Assembly (NCBI RefSeq): GCF_001428245.1
Contig: NZ_LMRV01000088.1
Coordinates: 710 to 64,709, forward strand
Direction: 5' to 3'
From: Paenibacillus sp. Soil522
Lineage (GTDB): Bacteria; Bacillota; Bacilli; Paenibacillales; Paenibacillaceae
Length of the DNA stretch: 64,000 nt
The position numbers and the translations under genes were made by a program. Of the stretch, positions 1 to 8,963 are shown in pieces. Below the pieces are notes generated by a model. It was not told the origin of the DNA. It worked only from the letters and a program-made list of their open reading frames with translations, and did no database searches. Each line of letters opens with the position of its first letter. Within the stretch, counting starts at the first letter, position 1.

Positions 1-391
1 GGGCGGAGCTCCCTTGCCTTGACAACATCAATAATACGTTTACACAAAATTCTTGACAGACCCTTCTACATGTGGAATCAAATTCCGTTTCTGGATCTTG
101 CTTATGGTCAATGTCTTTATAAGAAACAATCTTAATATGTATGTTATCTTCGTTTACTCTACTTAATGTCCACATTGTACCTGCTGGTTCTTCATACCAT
201 TCAAAAATGGTTTGTGACTTTAATTCATCATCAGGCACACAAGCTGGAATAAGCTGTAATAGTGCCTTTAATAAATCATCCAAAGCATTTGTCATATAGC
301 TTGTTGTAAAGTAACAAATGTTTGTATCAATTTCAATAAGTCCATCAGCCCATCCTAATCCAGACAGTCTATACTCAAATTTCAAGTTCAT
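1..391 (-). CDS. Partial hypothetical protein, C-terminus outside window
   Basis: An open frame runs from an ATG at 391 to the window edge without a stop (about 130 residues), beginning MNLKFEYRLSGLGWADG. A GGTGGG ribosome site lies directly before the ATG, with unusually short spacing. It starts 24 bases after the stop of the gene at 416-787, so the two are probably cotranscribed. The protein is acidic, without membrane segments or a signal peptide, and I recognise no family. Its size, context and AT-rich composition resemble immunity proteins of polymorphic toxin loci, but this is inference only. Confidence 0.7.
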   Translation of the reverse strand, partial: MNLKFEYRLSGLGWADGLIEIDTNICYFTTSYMTNALDDLLKALLQLIPACVPDDELKSQTIFEWYEEPAGTMWTLSRVNEDNIHIKIVSYKDIDHKQDPETEFDSTCRRVCQEFCVNVLLMLSRQGSSA

Positions 392-415
392 CCCACCTTT
401 AGAAAAATCCATGTT

Positions 416-787
416 TTATCTATCATAATGTTCCTTAAAAACTGCCTTAAATCTTGGCTTAAAATTAATTTCTAATGTTTGTAAGATTTCATCTTGGCAC
501 AGCGTAATTATAACACTTGATTTATCTTGTTTGTCTGCCACAATTTCTAACCTATCTACTCTTTGCAAATCGAAGTAAGATATAACTTCGTCTGAACGCA
601 AATCCTCAGCCTTTACTTTCACTTGACCTGTGGAAGGGGAAATGGTGACAACAAACTTCTCATTTTTATTTGAGAACCTATAAGTGGCTTGATTATATAT
701 AAAAGGTAAATTCTTAATTTCAGCATCTAAGAGTTCTGGTTCACATTCAAATATTGACAGTAGTTCAAATTCGTCAGGTATCTGCAT
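416..787 (-). CDS. Small acidic hypothetical protein
   Basis: A 123-residue soluble protein of unknown function, starting MQIPDEFELLSIFECEPELL. The ATG at 787 is preferred because GGGGAGG lies 11 bases upstream; an in-frame TTG at 796 would be only 2 bases from that site. The predicted pattern is mixed alpha/beta with no transmembrane segment and no catalytic motif I can name. It lies directly upstream of the partial gene at 1-391. A short leader motif shared with other genes of this block occurs at 808-818. An immunity-type role is possible but unproven. Confidence 0.75.
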   Translation of the reverse strand: MQIPDEFELLSIFECEPELLDAEIKNLPFIYNQATYRFSNKNEKFVVTISPSTGQVKVKAEDLRSDEVISYFDLQRVDRLEIVADKQDKSSVIITLCQDEILQTLEINFKPRFKAVFKEHYDR

Positions 788-807
788 CGAAATCAATACC
801 TCCCCTA

Positions 808-818
808 AATAAAATTGC
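808..818 (-). repeat. Shared leader motif, copy 1
   Basis: On the minus strand this reads GCAATTTTATT, 21 bases before the ATG at 787. Similar motifs precede three other genes of this block (1890-1902, 2448-2457, 3006-3018). Confidence 0.5.
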
Positions 819-1010
819 TTTTTTAACTTAGTTTAAACTTACTCACTCACGATATATCTGCTGCCCTTGCGTATAAACAAGCTTGCAGGGACGATTTTGT
901 AGTTACGCATAACATATATTAATAGTACATTTAATGCTTAAGCTAGTATATTTCATTTCATCTTGTTTACAAATCTCTTTTTTTCTTCGACGAAGTCAAA
1001 CTGTATAAGT

Positions 1011-1874
1011 CTATGTCTTCCTCGTTAAGTCTATTGCTGCATATAGTAACCAATTCGAATATTCTATCATTTTAAGTGCTTTTTCATTTTCATGTTTCTC
1101 CAATATAGGCGCAATAACCTTATGAGCGTAGTTTATTGCTAACGCTGATTCTGTATATATCAATTCATTAAAAACAGGGGCTGCTGAAAAAATACCTTTG
1201 GAGATAAATAGGTGACTGACAACAGACGAACCATGCACAGTTAGTGATAATGAACCATACGCTTTTTCGTAATCATCCTTAAAACCGACAATTTCACAAA
1301 GCGCTTTAAAGGAAGGTTTCTTATATTTATTTCTTAGAGTTCTGTCCTCCTGAATTAATTCCATTAGCACTTTGCTGTACCAACTGGATTTCGGGATATA
1401 GTGTGATTTCACTTGATGGTACTTCTGTCGAATATCTTTTTGATTATGAGATTCAATAATTAAGGGGTCGTTGCTCATCTTATTGAATTGTTCAACGTAC
1501 TTATAGTTAAAAAACAACTCTGATCTTTTATCAAAGTCCAAGAAAATAAATCTTGTCGTTACTGCTGTCTCAAATAGTGAACGAATTATAGTAGACGCCT
1601 GATGTATGCAGCCATTTTTCAAGCAATTATAAATACCAAAGAGATCATTTGACATTTTAGATGCTAACATTAATGTTACCTCATGTTTACCTGATAAAAT
1701 GCCTGAATCAACTACAAAGTTAATAAAGAAATAATACGTTTGCAATAAGTAGAGTGGTTCATCATAAATAGAACTTTGACCTTCTAGCCAAACTTTTGTT
1801 TTATGTTCAATATCATCTAGGTACAATAATAAATCATCTTCTAATTCACCTACAGAAGAAAAAAACGATTTCAT
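1011..1874 (-). CDS. DUF5677-like protein
   Basis: A 287-residue, largely helical cytoplasmic protein. The central stretch around residues 90-130 (IIRSLFETAVTTRFIFLDFD, then a Tyr/Phe-rich helix) matches the pattern I know for DUF5677 proteins, which have no established biochemical function and are common in accessory regions. GAGGTG precedes the ATG at 1874 by 4 bases. The leader motif copy 2 is 16 bases upstream. No terminator is obvious in the 223 bases before the next gene. The family call is from memory of the pattern, not from a profile search. Confidence 0.7.
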   Translation of the reverse strand: MKSFFSSVGELEDDLLLYLDDIEHKTKVWLEGQSSIYDEPLYLLQTYYFFINFVVDSGILSGKHEVTLMLASKMSNDLFGIYNCLKNGCIHQASTIIRSLFETAVTTRFIFLDFDKRSELFFNYKYVEQFNKMSNDPLIIESHNQKDIRQKYHQVKSHYIPKSSWYSKVLMELIQEDRTLRNKYKKPSFKALCEIVGFKDDYEKAYGSLSLTVHGSSVVSHLFISKGIFSAAPVFNELIYTESALAINYAHKVIAPILEKHENEKALKMIEYSNWLLYAAIDLTRKT

Positions 1875-1889
1875 GTTTCACCTCATCGT

Positions 1890-1902
1890 AATAAAATCGT
1901 GC
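1890..1902 (-). repeat. Shared leader motif, copy 2
   Basis: Minus-strand GCACGATTTTATT, 16 bases before the ATG at 1874. It is identical over 13 bases to copy 4 at 3006-3018. Confidence 0.55.
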
Positions 1903-1939
1903 ATTCATTGATCTAAATTGGTTCTACTTCTTCAATGAT

Positions 1940-2410
1940 TTATCCGTTCAATACCAATTCCATTGCAGAATTTTTAAGTATAAATCCTCTTTTTTCATAA
2001 ACTAGTTTTCCATCAGAAGAAGCGTCTAACGCTATTCGACCTACATTATTGCTTTTTGCAAATTCGATACAAGCATCTAATAAAGCCTTTGCAATACCTT
2101 TCCCTCTCCAATTTGGAAGTGTATACATATTCATTATGTAAGCATCAATACCTGAAAGATTATGTAAGTGTGGAGGACGAGTGATTAAAATTAATCCACT
2201 TGTCCCAATAATTTCTCCTTGTGCTTCCGCAATAAATGATACTATCTCTCCTGTTAATAAGTTTTTTTCATAATACATCTTATTTGCAGCACTAACTTTT
2301 TGTATATCATCCTCAACTTCAATATTTCCGACTTCTTGAAGTAAAGCAATTCGTAGTTCAACAAGTGTTTCTATATCAGCATGATTTGCATGTCTTATAA
2401 TGAAACTCAT
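1940..2410 (-). CDS. GNAT family N-acetyltransferase
   Basis: A 156-residue protein with the GNAT layout: an N-terminal helix pair (IIRHANHADIETLVELRIAL), a central beta strand ending in MYTLPNWRGKGIAKALL (the acetyl-CoA pyrophosphate loop, R/Q-x-x-G-x-G/A), and the C-terminal LDASSDGKLVYEKRGF strand. It should transfer acetyl from acetyl-CoA to an amine; the substrate cannot be read from the sequence. GGGAGGG lies 11 bases before the ATG. Full-length for a single-domain GNAT. It belongs to the AT-rich accessory row and carries the leader motif downstream (1890-1902) and upstream (2448-2457). Confidence 0.88.
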   Translation of the reverse strand: MSFIIRHANHADIETLVELRIALLQEVGNIEVEDDIQKVSAANKMYYEKNLLTGEIVSFIAEAQGEIIGTSGLILITRPPHLHNLSGIDAYIMNMYTLPNWRGKGIAKALLDACIEFAKSNNVGRIALDASSDGKLVYEKRGFILKNSAMELVLNG

Positions 2411-2447
2411 ATATATATCGACCCTCCCTACACATCAATAACATTAG

Positions 2448-2457
2448 ATAAAATTGC
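2448..2457 (-). repeat. Shared leader motif, copy 3
   Basis: Minus-strand GCAATTTTAT, 38 bases before the ATG at 2410 and starting 5 bases after the stop of the upstream gene. Confidence 0.45.
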
Positions 2458-2461
2458 TCTT

Positions 2462-2986
2462 TTATCCTTGCTCTAGGTATTCTCCCCACCCCTTAAAGTT
2501 ATATAATGCCTGTAATGCTTCCCTATAATTTTGGGCTGTCACTTCCCACTTCTTATGATATTGTCCAATCATCAATCGGTTATCTATCAGTTCTTTTATT
2601 TCCTCATTATCAACAAATACATAATCATCAATATAATCAGTTGAATAGTTAATTTGGGGTTCCCATAGTTCATACTTAGTTTCTTTATCCAACCGAAGTG
2701 GCTTTAATTCAGGCAGATTATACTTAATTCTTTCGTTACCTTTTTTCCACCAAGCTGAATTATTTCCCCAGTACATTGTTGATGACCAAAATTCAGGAAC
2801 TTCATGGTATATTAAGTCACCTTCATAAAATTCCTTTAAATGCCCCCAAAAAGAATTTATCAGTTTGATTGCTTCGTGTTGATTTAAAGGAAATCGACTT
2901 ATTAAATCAAGTAATATGAATCGACAAAATAAAAATGAACTGTAATCTGTCTTAAAAACCCATAATTGATTTTTAAGTATCTCCAT
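2462..2986 (-). CDS. Hypothetical protein
   Basis: A 174-residue protein starting MEILKNQLWVFKTDYSSF. The ATG at 2986 is chosen because GGAGG lies 5 bases upstream; a longer frame reaches 3073 but would run into the previous gene. It is rich in Trp and Tyr, with no signal peptide or motif I recognise. Its stop codon is 5 bases before leader motif copy 3. Function unknown; context suggests accessory cargo. Confidence 0.7.
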   Translation of the reverse strand: MEILKNQLWVFKTDYSSFLFCRFILLDLISRFPLNQHEAIKLINSFWGHLKEFYEGDLIYHEVPEFWSSTMYWGNNSAWWKKGNERIKYNLPELKPLRLDKETKYELWEPQINYSTDYIDDYVFVDNEEIKELIDNRLMIGQYHKKWEVTAQNYREALQALYNFKGWGEYLEQG

Positions 2987-3005
2987 AATGACCTCCAAAA
3001 TCCAA

Positions 3006-3018
3006 AATAAAATCGTGC
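3006..3018 (-). repeat. Shared leader motif, copy 4
   Basis: Minus-strand GCACGATTTTATT, 20 bases before the ATG at 2986 and immediately after the stop of the gene at 3021. Confidence 0.55.
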
Positions 3019-3020
3019 TA

Positions 3021-3344
3021 TTATTCGTCCAAATTGCGTTCATCACACTTATCAAATAACAATTCAAAATCACCCTGGATTATTAGATGCTCAATAACTT
3101 CCTCAATCCTAATACGACTACATTCATCAACAAGTAGCATATCACTGCCCCAAAAGTACTTTCCATGTAAGCATTCGCCAGTTTGTCTATTCTTTTCAGC
3201 AAGCGTTTGTATGTTTTTGTATGTATAAAATGAAGCAACCCATTTTGAGCCATCTTCAAACATTACTATTACATCCGTATTATCGTCATATATATCCCAT
3301 TCACCTTCTGCCCATTCTTCTGCTTCAATCCAAATAGAAAACAT
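3021..3344 (-). CDS. Hypothetical protein
   Basis: A 107-residue, acidic, Trp-rich protein (MFSIWIEAEEWAEGEWDIYD at the start). GGGGGC lies 6 bases before the ATG at 3344. The alternation of short strands and a C-terminal helix pair resembles small immunity-like proteins, but I do not recognise a named family. It is the first gene of the minus-strand row that continues down to position 1. Confidence 0.65.
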   Translation of the reverse strand: MFSIWIEAEEWAEGEWDIYDDNTDVIVMFEDGSKWVASFYTYKNIQTLAEKNRQTGECLHGKYFWGSDMLLVDECSRIRIEEVIEHLIIQGDFELLFDKCDERNLDE

Positions 3345-3501
3345 TCAAAAGCCCCCACATGATCTTTGTTCCATGTATCAATACTATACCATATGCTGGA
3401 ATATTGGTCTTTAGCTTATCGCTATCTTTACTATTACGAACCAATTTCCAATTCTTGTTCATAATGCCTATAAGACATATAATAAAAAAAAAGCATAGGC
3501 G

Positions 3502-3645
3502 GTGATAGTATTGTTCTTTCCTAATGTAGAAGAAATACAAAAGGCATCCGCTGAGCATGATGTACTATTAATTGATGACTTTTATGTTGGTGAATATAAC
3601 ATACGATACATATTAGAAATTGTTAAGGTTCTCTATGTTTTATAA
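3502..3645 (+). pseudogene. Possible small ORF or gene remnant
   Basis: A 47-codon frame from a GTG, containing FPNVEEIQKASAEHDVLL and IDDFYVGEYNIRYILEIVKV. The amino-acid pattern looks like real protein (strand then amphipathic helix), but no convincing ribosome site precedes it. It ends 22 bases before the lipoprotein gene at 3668. It may be the tail of a deleted gene. Confidence 0.3.
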
Positions 3646-3667
3646 AAAATAAGGAGAGGGCGATTAT

Positions 3668-5347
3668 ATGAAAAAACTTTTCATCATTGCAGCTGTTTTT
3701 GCTCTGTTTATAAGTGGCTGTAAACAGGAAACAGCAAACGTTATAAGCGAAGGTGAGCAAAAACCAGTAGAAAATATGCATCAATATTTCACCTATTATC
3801 CCGCAATAGACAAGGATAACGTTTACTTTGGAGCTGGAACGGGATACATTTATGCTCTCGATAAAAAAAATGGAAAGAAAAGCTGGTCCATAAAAGTGGA
3901 GGATTTCCCACATATCAATACGTCAATCATTACACACGACGATTTCATTGCATATCGAGACGGAGTCTACATGTCTGGCGTGGATGCCCAAAGTGGAGAG
4001 CCAAAGTGGAAAATAAAAGACGATCCATCTTATCCGTCCTTGTCAAAAGACGGTTCACTTTATTATATTGCTTATGACGAAGTGACAAAACAGCAATCCA
4101 TCAAAAGTGCTGATATTCATACAGGCGGTACGCTTTGGGAATATCCCGTGATTGCAGAAACAATATCGATACCTAATGAAGTGGATGGTGTCATCTATGT
4201 AGGTGGGTTTAGCTATCTTTACGCTTACGATACGAAAAACAAAACCTATTGGCAATACAAAATCAATGAAAGCGAAAATAAAAGTTTCGGCTTAATTGAC
4301 ATGACACCTGTAATCGAGGCGGGTATCGTGGCATTTTCTACGGGTGGTTTTGTCTATGCTCTAGACACACAGACTCATCAACTTTTATGGAAGCATGAGA
4401 CAGATACTCCCCACACGTCTCATACCTTATCCGTTTATGATGGGAAACTGTTCTTAGGTGATTATGATACAAAAAAAGTGGTTGCTTTGGATCTAAAAAC
4501 AGGAAGTGTCCAGTGGGAGGTCATCGTAAATGGTCCATTGGAGACTCCTCTCACTTTTGTAGATGGCATCGTATATTTCGGTGGAGGCAATTTTGCTTAT
4601 GCCCTGCAAGCAAGCAACGGGGTAGAAGTCTGGAAAAGCAAAACAGAAGGTGAAATACACTCAAAACTTGCCGTTTCCGAAGATATTGTTTATTTGGGGG
4701 ACAACAAAGGTTTATTCTATGCGATGGAAAAAAATAACGGACACAAAATATGGACCTACAATATCGACACCGACGAGGTTCAAACCACATGGAGGAAAAT
4801 CGAAGAGATACATCCGAAGGAGGAAATATCAGACGACTCTGAGACTGTAACTACTGCTCAAGAGATACCTTCAATAGTCGAGCCTGTTATAGATTCTGAA
4901 TTACTTGAGAATCAAACTGATGTTGATCTCTCTTCTCTCACAGATGATACATTTTTGGAACTGGTTACAGCTGGAAAGATTAAAGGTGTGAACTTTGACA
5001 TTGGCAGCAGTACAAAAGATATTCTACAACAGTTGGGGAACCCTTCAGGGAAGGATCGACATTATTGGTCACTCGGGCATGATGAAACGCTGACCTACGG
5101 AAATGTTTCCTATTTAAGCAAAGAAGGTACGATAGTCGGTATTCAGATATTCTTGGATAACCAGCTAACCTCGCTGACGGCTTTTGAAGAGATATTCGAA
5201 GAACCGTATCCAGATGCAGGTTATTACGATGATGGAGCTGCGTATTTTGAAGGCTTTCATATTGAAAAGCACTCGATTTATTTCGCTAGGCTTATTGATG
5301 ATCCCAAACATGATTATGATCATCTGATTCTCTTTGCTAATAAATGA
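3668..5347 (+). CDS. PQQ-like beta-propeller lipoprotein with C-terminal DUF4309-like domain
   Basis: A 559-residue secreted lipoprotein. The signal peptide ends in the lipobox ISGC (Cys 18). Residues 40-380 hold repeated blades of the type VYFGAGTGYIYALDKKNG and VDGIVYFGGGNFAYAL, the pattern of PQQ-binding-like or BamB-like propellers. After a Ser/Thr/Glu-rich linker, residues 425-555 (LVTAGKIKGVNFDIGSS, then LGNPSGK) resemble the DUF4309 domain of B. subtilis YjgB. AAGGAGAGG lies 7 bases before the ATG. The composition is AT-rich like the accessory block. Substrate and partner are unknown; extracellular anchoring to the membrane is the firm inference. Confidence 0.8.
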   Translation: MKKLFIIAAVFALFISGCKQETANVISEGEQKPVENMHQYFTYYPAIDKDNVYFGAGTGYIYALDKKNGKKSWSIKVEDFPHINTSIITHDDFIAYRDGVYMSGVDAQSGEPKWKIKDDPSYPSLSKDGSLYYIAYDEVTKQQSIKSADIHTGGTLWEYPVIAETISIPNEVDGVIYVGGFSYLYAYDTKNKTYWQYKINESENKSFGLIDMTPVIEAGIVAFSTGGFVYALDTQTHQLLWKHETDTPHTSHTLSVYDGKLFLGDYDTKKVVALDLKTGSVQWEVIVNGPLETPLTFVDGIVYFGGGNFAYALQASNGVEVWKSKTEGEIHSKLAVSEDIVYLGDNKGLFYAMEKNNGHKIWTYNIDTDEVQTTWRKIEEIHPKEEISDDSETVTTAQEIPSIVEPVIDSELLENQTDVDLSSLTDDTFLELVTAGKIKGVNFDIGSSTKDILQQLGNPSGKDRHYWSLGHDETLTYGNVSYLSKEGTIVGIQIFLDNQLTSLTAFEEIFEEPYPDAGYYDDGAAYFEGFHIEKHSIYFARLIDDPKHDYDHLILFANK

Positions 5348-5523
5348 CGAATACAAGATTACATGTGAGTAACTCTTTCTCCCACCATAGTTGTCTGAAC
5401 GGTAGTAGCAAATGTCTTTGCTTGTAAGAATCTTGAGTTTAAAGTATTTACGGGAGAAGTGAAACGGATTGGAGTAAATAAATGTAAAATCACTTAAAAA
5501 ACCGACTAATTAGCGATCAAATT

Positions 5524-5564
5524 AAAAGCCATTTATTCTTCACAAGGGTAAATGGCTTTTTAAT
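5524..5564 (+). terminator. Rho-independent terminator
   Basis: A 12-base perfect stem (AAAAGCCATTTA and its complement) with a 13-base loop and a T-rich tail. It lies 176 bases after the lipoprotein gene. The interval 5348-5523 holds no gene I can support. Confidence 0.75.
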
Positions 5565-5655
5565 TCTAACCTTTACTTGCACAAGCAGAAATGGATAAGA
5601 AAAATAAGAAAATTAATCCATTCAACCTCATTCCAGATGAACAATAGTACTTTAA

Positions 5656-5898
5656 TTAAAATGTGATTTCGTCCAAATTATGAGGTTTGATAGTGATTTT
5701 TATTATCCCTTCTTTTTTCTCTTCTTTTTTTTCTTCTTTTTTTTCTTCTTGTTTTCTCTTCTCAATCTTTTCCAAATAGTCTCTCTGACCAATCCAGTAA
5801 TAAATTTTCGGGTAATGAAGATTAATTAAGTATTCATTAAATAGGCTTAAACCAACGAAGGAAAGCATTTGCCAATCAATTTCCTTAATTAATGACAT
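5656..5898 (-). CDS. Small charged hypothetical protein
   Basis: An 80-residue protein. It has a hydrophobic first half (MLSFVGLSLFNEYLINLHY), then a low-complexity Lys/Glu block of repeated EEKK units around residues 48-63, and a short basic tail. GGGAGG lies 9 bases before the ATG at 5898. The repeat is encoded by a purine tract that could slip during replication. No family recognised; phage and plasmid elements often carry such small proteins. Confidence 0.55.
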   Translation of the reverse strand: MSLIKEIDWQMLSFVGLSLFNEYLINLHYPKIYYWIGQRDYLEKIEKRKQEEKKEEKKEEKKEGIIKITIKPHNLDEITF

Positions 5899-6065
5899 TT
5901 TAGCCTGCCTCCCTCGAAATTTATGGATTAGATTATTATATTATTAGAAAGGATTGTCTAATTACTTCGATCTGAAAATGAAAAGTGACCCATTTTTACA
6001 ATTTTTCACTTTACACTTTTTTACGGATATTCTAATACATATCTTCTATATTAATGATTTTATTT

Positions 6066-6083
6066 GCCTGCCTATCGGCAGGC
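6066..6083 (-). terminator. GC-rich hairpin after the TOPRIM gene
   Basis: GCCTGCC and GGCAGGC form a tight stem with a 4-base loop 24 bases after the stop at 6107. The tail on the minus strand is AAATAAAAT, so it is a weak terminator or a processing hairpin. Confidence 0.45.
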
Positions 6084-6106
6084 TGCGGAACAGGAAAGAA
6101 TGGTTG

Positions 6107-6985
6107 TTATTTCCGTCTTAAATCTTCATTCCAATCCTTATTTGATGGCATTACTTCTTCAATCTTGTATTTGTCTCCATATTCAGCTCTGAATCCATTG
6201 ATAGCCACTTTTGCAGGCTCATCATTATCTAAAGCGAGTACAATACTAGAGATTTGATTATATTCTTTTAAAAATGTTTGAAGAGTAGACATGTTTAAGC
6301 CCCCAAGAGAGAGTAGATAATTGTCCTTACTTGAAGGATGGAATACTAAGTATGACATCGCATCTATCGGTGCTTCAAAAACAATCACTTTATCTGAATT
6401 GCCTTCTGGCTTTACAACCCAACCATAATTGGCATCACTACCAAGTGATCTCCCCTTAAATATCTGTTTATCACTTGTACCCCTTAGAATGGCTCCTTTT
6501 GGATTTCCAAAGAAATCATAGCAAGGAAACACACAGTTTTTATGTTCATCTTGATAAAGAAGCCTTTTTTTCATCAGTTCACGAATCCAATACATCGGTA
6601 TCTCACGTTTATTTCGTAAGTATGCAAAGATGCTATCTTTGGCTTTAGACTCTGGCAATACAAACTCAGCCTTCTTTTCCTGTTTCGCCTTCACACGCCG
6701 AAGGCGTGTTGAATCATCCTGTTCAATGAAAGTAGGGCATTTCAGCAATTTTTCCATCGCTACCTTAAATTCTAACTCCAATATATTTATGCAAAAATCA
6801 ATTGCATATCCTGTTTCTTTACTTCCATGAACATAGTAATAATTATTTTTAATGAGTAATCCATGACGATTAGGCAATTTCCAATCACCACCTCCTGCAT
6901 CTATTAAATGTATCCCTTCATTCTCACAAAAACTCACTAAATTAGCTTGCCGTGCAAGCTTCACCTGTTCTTTGGTATAAGCCAT
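6107..6985 (-). CDS. DUF3991/TOPRIM-type primase-like protein
   Basis: A 292-residue protein. The N-terminal half (residues 5-95, with NLVSFCENEGIHLIDAGGG and GLLIKNNYYYVHGSKETGYA) resembles the DUF3991 region of mobile-element proteins. The C-terminal half is a TOPRIM fold: VIVFEAPIDAMSYL supplies the catalytic Glu and IVLALDNDEPAKVA the DxD metal site. Such proteins are found on conjugative or integrative elements and are thought to act in DNA replication or transfer. The ATG at 6985 is preferred (GAGGAG 7 bases upstream). It follows the helicase-like gene by 103 bases. Confidence 0.8.
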   Translation of the reverse strand: MAYTKEQVKLARQANLVSFCENEGIHLIDAGGGDWKLPNRHGLLIKNNYYYVHGSKETGYAIDFCINILELEFKVAMEKLLKCPTFIEQDDSTRLRRVKAKQEKKAEFVLPESKAKDSIFAYLRNKREIPMYWIRELMKKRLLYQDEHKNCVFPCYDFFGNPKGAILRGTSDKQIFKGRSLGSDANYGWVVKPEGNSDKVIVFEAPIDAMSYLVFHPSSKDNYLLSLGGLNMSTLQTFLKEYNQISSIVLALDNDEPAKVAINGFRAEYGDKYKIEEVMPSNKDWNEDLRRK

Positions 6986-7088
6986 AATTAATCTCCTCTG
7001 CATATTGTTATAGGCAAAACTACTGGTGACGAAGACTTTCCCTAATTAAGAGAATCCTTGCGTCACCAGACTATTATTTATAAAAATA

Positions 7089-8963
7089 CTATGAAACTTT
7101 TCGTACTACAGATTTGAATATCTTTTTATATTTATTACTATCTTCTTCAAATAAAAGTCCATTCTCTTTAAAGATATTGACAATAAGGTTTCGTCTTTCT
7201 TCATTTAACCAAGCCTTATTAAGCCAATCCTTAAACGGACGCCCACCGATTTGAGTTGCTGTATAAGACATTCCAAAGATATGATCGTATTTATCACTCA
7301 AACAATGATTTAAAGAAATTTCAGCCCATTCATTGCAAATTGTAATGAAACGATCATGATAACTATCTTGTATAGTTGTCTTTCTCATATTTTTATCTGG
7401 TAAAGAAAAATGTGTTTTCAACGTATCTATCCATCGTGTTTGTTTAGTATATAAATAGATGTGAACAGGAGTTGAATCATTAATATTCCTTAATTTACAA
7501 CGATGGATAATTTGTACAAGGTCAGCCAGTACTAACTCTTCAAAAATCTTTTGCACTCGTTCATCTACAAACCAACTATCGTAATTCCCATCGTTTATGC
7601 TAATATCTATTTCTGTTCCATATATACTTATAGCAATTTTCTTATAGTAAGTATGATGTCTTATAGGTAAATTCAATAATGCCAGCGTACTATAGTTATT
7701 TAAGATGTTTTTTCCAACCGTATTAAATAAACTCAATGATACAGCATCACTTTTATCATCATCTAAATAATCGCTATAATCATCAAAATAATTACTTTGG
7801 TCACTCGTAATCACTTGATTCTTTCTGTAGGAAATCACATCCCCTTTCGCCATAAGGGGAAATACCTCCATGTCCTTTCGAATACTAAAAATATCTTCCG
7901 CAATACGTTGTTTGGTGTCAGGATTCTTCCTATGATTTTTAGATGTACCAATGACCTGATTATGTAGAATTACTCTCTCGTAGTTATGATAATTTTGAAT
8001 TTTTATATATTCATATTCACCATTATATACGCTTGGAGTAATACCACTAGTGCCATCAAGAATGAGGATATTACCAAAATTTCTATAATCAATACGTTCT
8101 GCACATAGTATTCTATTGCCATAATCAGTTCTTTCAATTACACCGAAACCATCTTTATGAAGCAATTTCTTGAACCAGCATAGCTTAAGTACATTTTCAC
8201 GTGTGGCATTCTCAACATTTATTTTATTGAGAATTTCGGTTAGCTCTTTTTCCTCTTTTGTACCTTCGATCATCTTTACCAACCGTTGAGTTTGGCATTT
8301 TTCACTTTCCATTTCATTGTTGAAGAGTGCCATTATTAATGATCTACCAGATTGTAGATCACTATATTCCAATCCGCTTTCTTTTGCTAATTCATCAAAC
8401 CATTTAACGCAATTGTCATTGCTAGAAATGTTAAATTGTGTTTCGTTTATAAAAATGGGCATTTCATCTATTATCAAAGTTCTCGATAGCCAGCTATTAG
8501 AAGGGCTGTTATACCATTGATACTTTTCTTTATTACCAAAACCCAAACTTAGATCACGCAGGCGCTGCTGCGTGATACATAGGATTTGGTACTGGTCTAT
8601 TTCCTCATACACGTTACTCACGTTGTTCTCATTAATGTATTGAACAAATTTATATCGATTATGTTCAATCGCATAGTTCTCAATCTCACTAAAGACATTC
8701 TCTAAAGCATCCTTATTATTGAAGACCAATAAAAACGGTGTTGTATCTTTGTTACTATTTATCGATTTCATAACTTCTATTAAGGCTGTGGTTTTCCCTT
8801 GACCTGGCGCAGAATCGCATATCCAATGAACTTTGGAATGCAGTTGTTTACTTGCAAATAGATATTCTCGTAGCAAATTGTAGCTATCAGAAAATCCTTT
8901 TGGATGTAGATTTTGTTTAACTCTTTTAGCTAAACCTTTATATACTAACTCAGCTGTTTTCAT
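7089..8963 (-). CDS. P-loop helicase-like replication protein of the element
   Basis: A 624-residue protein with Walker A SAPGQGKTT at residues 51-59 and Walker B TLIIDEMP near residue 168, the layout of an SF1/SF2-type helicase. Later motifs include LILDGTSG and a C-terminal block with VQIIHRCKLRNIND (motif VI-like) and QIGGRPFKDWLNKAWLNEER. The role is presumably unwinding at the element's replication origin, together with the TOPRIM protein. The ATG overlaps the stop of the upstream gene in ATGA, so the two are translationally coupled. I cannot assign it to a named helicase family. Confidence 0.72.
   Translation of the reverse strand: MKTAELVYKGLAKRVKQNLHPKGFSDSYNLLREYLFASKQLHSKVHWICDSAPGQGKTTALIEVMKSINSNKDTTPFLLVFNNKDALENVFSEIENYAIEHNRYKFVQYINENNVSNVYEEIDQYQILCITQQRLRDLSLGFGNKEKYQWYNSPSNSWLSRTLIIDEMPIFINETQFNISSNDNCVKWFDELAKESGLEYSDLQSGRSLIMALFNNEMESEKCQTQRLVKMIEGTKEEKELTEILNKINVENATRENVLKLCWFKKLLHKDGFGVIERTDYGNRILCAERIDYRNFGNILILDGTSGITPSVYNGEYEYIKIQNYHNYERVILHNQVIGTSKNHRKNPDTKQRIAEDIFSIRKDMEVFPLMAKGDVISYRKNQVITSDQSNYFDDYSDYLDDDKSDAVSLSLFNTVGKNILNNYSTLALLNLPIRHHTYYKKIAISIYGTEIDISINDGNYDSWFVDERVQKIFEELVLADLVQIIHRCKLRNINDSTPVHIYLYTKQTRWIDTLKTHFSLPDKNMRKTTIQDSYHDRFITICNEWAEISLNHCLSDKYDHIFGMSYTATQIGGRPFKDWLNKAWLNEERRNLIVNIFKENGLLFEEDSNKYKKIFKSVVRKVS

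Noticed and set aside
5978..6016. AAAAGTGA/TCACTTTT inverted repeat as the left end of the element.
   Set aside because: The arms are short and AT-rich, and no matching copy is seen at the integrase end.
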